Of a DNA stretch of 43,651 bases, positions 42,937-43,651 are shown in pieces (position 1 is the stretch's first letter; each line of letters begins with the position of its first letter). The translations under genes and the position numbers were made by a program. Under the pieces are notes generated by a model, which searched no databases, was not told the DNA's origin, and saw only the letters and a list, made by a program, of their open reading frames with translations. Source of the stretch: DASQFD01 sp035633255 (lineage in GTDB: Bacteria; Actinomycetota; Actinomycetes; Actinomycetales; Dermatophilaceae); contig DASQFD010000130.1 in assembly GCA_035633255.1 (NCBI GenBank), positions 1-43,651 of the forward strand, written 5' to 3'.

Positions 42937-42976
42937 ACGGTATGTCGCCCGCTCCCCCGAGCGGGCGGCATACCGT
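42937..42976. terminator. Bidirectional terminator between rbpA and fxsA
   Basis: Arms acggtatgtcgcccgctc (42937-42954) and gagcgggcggcataccgt (42959-42976), loop cccc: an 18-bp stem with one G-U pair. Each arm contains a copy (one degenerate, one exact) of the GGTATGCC/GGCATACC motif. Lies between convergent genes, with TTCTCC on the right instead of a pure T tract. Confidence 0.85.
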
Positions 42977-42997
42977 TCTCCCGTGGCCGGCTCGGGC

Positions 42998-43621
42998 CTA
43001 GCGCTCGGGCGGGGGGTCGACGACCTCGCCGCGCACGACCTCCGGTCGGCCGTTTCCCTCGTGCCTTCCGGGCCCGGCGCCCCCACCGGGACCCGCGCTT
43101 CCTCCGGGACCCGCGCTTCCACCGGACCAGGCCCCCTCCCCGGACCCGGCCGGCCCTCTCGGGCCGGCGGCCGTCCTGCTCCCCCACGCCGGGGGCATCG
43201 GGCCGAGCAGGCTGCGGGTCACCACCCGCTCCAGCAGCCGGCGGGCCAGCGGCCGCGTCACCGGCAGCAGGCAGAAGAACCCGAACACGTCGGTGACGAA
43301 GCCGGGCGTGAGCAGCAGGGTCCCACCGACCAGGACGAGAGCCGCGTCGACGAGCTGCCGGCTCGGCATGCCGCCGCCGCGCAGGGTGCCCGAGAGCGCC
43401 CCCCACGTGCGTCCACCCTCCCGGCGGACCAGCCACGCGCCGAGCGCCGACTCGGCGAGGAGCAGCAGCACGGTCGGCCAGGCACCGATGACGCGGCCGA
43501 CGGCGATGATCACGGCGACCTCGAGGATGGGGACCACGAGGAAGGCCACCCCCATCAGCCAGAGCCACCGCGGCCGCCGGGGACGGGCGGCGTACGGCGT
43601 GGCTCCCGGCGATCGGCTCAC
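42998..43621 (-). CDS. fxsA: FxsA family membrane protein
   Basis: 207 aa. The FxsA domain is residues about 18-135: WLMGVAFLVVPILEVAVIIAVGRVIGAWPTVLLLLAESALGAWLVRREG, then LVDAALVLVGGTLLLTPGFVTDVFGFFCLLPVTR, about three membrane helices. The C-terminal 70 residues are Gly/Ser/Pro-rich and not conserved. In E. coli FxsA suppresses F-exclusion of phage T7; general function unclear. GTG at 43621, with gagg upstream; the window ends 30 bases farther, so the promoter is not seen. Confidence 0.9.
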   Translation of the reverse strand: MSRSPGATPYAARPRRPRWLWLMGVAFLVVPILEVAVIIAVGRVIGAWPTVLLLLAESALGAWLVRREGGRTWGALSGTLRGGGMPSRQLVDAALVLVGGTLLLTPGFVTDVFGFFCLLPVTRPLARRLLERVVTRSLLGPMPPAWGSRTAAGPRGPAGSGEGAWSGGSAGPGGSAGPGGGAGPGRHEGNGRPEVVRGEVVDPPPER

Positions 43622-43651
43622 CGCGCCTCATCGCCCGTGGAGACGTTCAGG

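Overview
The window is about 73% GC and reads as the chromosome of a high-GC Gram-positive bacterium of the order Micrococcales. The family Intrasporangiaceae/Ornithinimicrobiaceae is my best guess. The basis is GTG starts, ATGA/GTGA-overlapped operons, leaderless -10 boxes (TAnnnT placed 6-8 nt before the start codon), RbpA, BLUF, GarA-type FHA and a gene order identical to the mycobacterial Rv1822-Rv1832 block. No rRNA, intact tRNA, CRISPR array or intact transposase gene is visible.

Left end (1-7.5 kb) looks accessory. It holds a serine hydrolase lipoprotein, then about 1.2 kb without a credible gene that contains a 38-bp tandem repeat, the 3' end of a tRNA-Pro(GGG) gene (1909-1954, an attachment-site scar), integrase-arm-like direct repeats and a perfect 13-bp hairpin. 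These are followed by an orphan HicB-type antitoxin, three minus-strand genes (two of them membrane proteins) and a MalT/LuxR regulator. A 7-mer common in the rest of the window, GGCATAC/GTATGCC, is absent from the first 7.7 kb, which fits horizontal acquisition.

Centre (7.6-25 kb) is core. A CotA-like multicopper oxidase is followed by a 35-residue Cys-bearing small protein. Next come a MalY/PatB-type lyase and, divergently, the block CDP-alcohol phosphatidyltransferase - DUF881 - DUF1290 - DUF881 - gcvH - garA/odhI-like FHA - MerR (FtsR/Rv1828) - DUF151 nuclease - MerR (Rv1830) - glycine riboswitch - gcvP. This block joins glycine cleavage (GcvH, GcvP under a riboswitch) with an FHA regulator of central carbon metabolism, division-linked MerR regulators and an envelope trio of unknown function. 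Convergent sbcC/sbcD follow.

Right part (25-43.6 kb) holds a GCS2-type carboxylate-amine ligase, a Vps62-like membrane protein, a histidine phosphatase, DUF1697, a YciO/Sua5 protein, an aldo/keto reductase, a conserved hypothetical protein, a frameshifted DUF488 pseudogene, a polar amino-acid ABC transporter (binding protein, permease, ATPase), a BLUF photoreceptor gene preceded by a leaderless 38-codon upstream ORF, a short UvrA-like (UvrA2/DrrC class) protein, a small SSB, a VanY-like D,D-carboxypeptidase with coiled coil, an Atg22/UMF1-type MFS transporter, rbpA behind a sigma-R/SigH-type promoter, a strong terminator and fxsA.

The most striking unexplained signal is the dispersed heptamer GGCATAC/GTATGCC: 24 exact copies by eye, all to the right of 7.73 kb. 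It occurs in several reading frames, and it places the otherwise rare codons GCA and TAT next to each other's partner codons. A near-inverted pair sits inside the rbpA/fxsA terminator. This resembles the behaviour of a DNA-uptake or other genome-wide DNA motif. All counts were made by eye and need a computed check.
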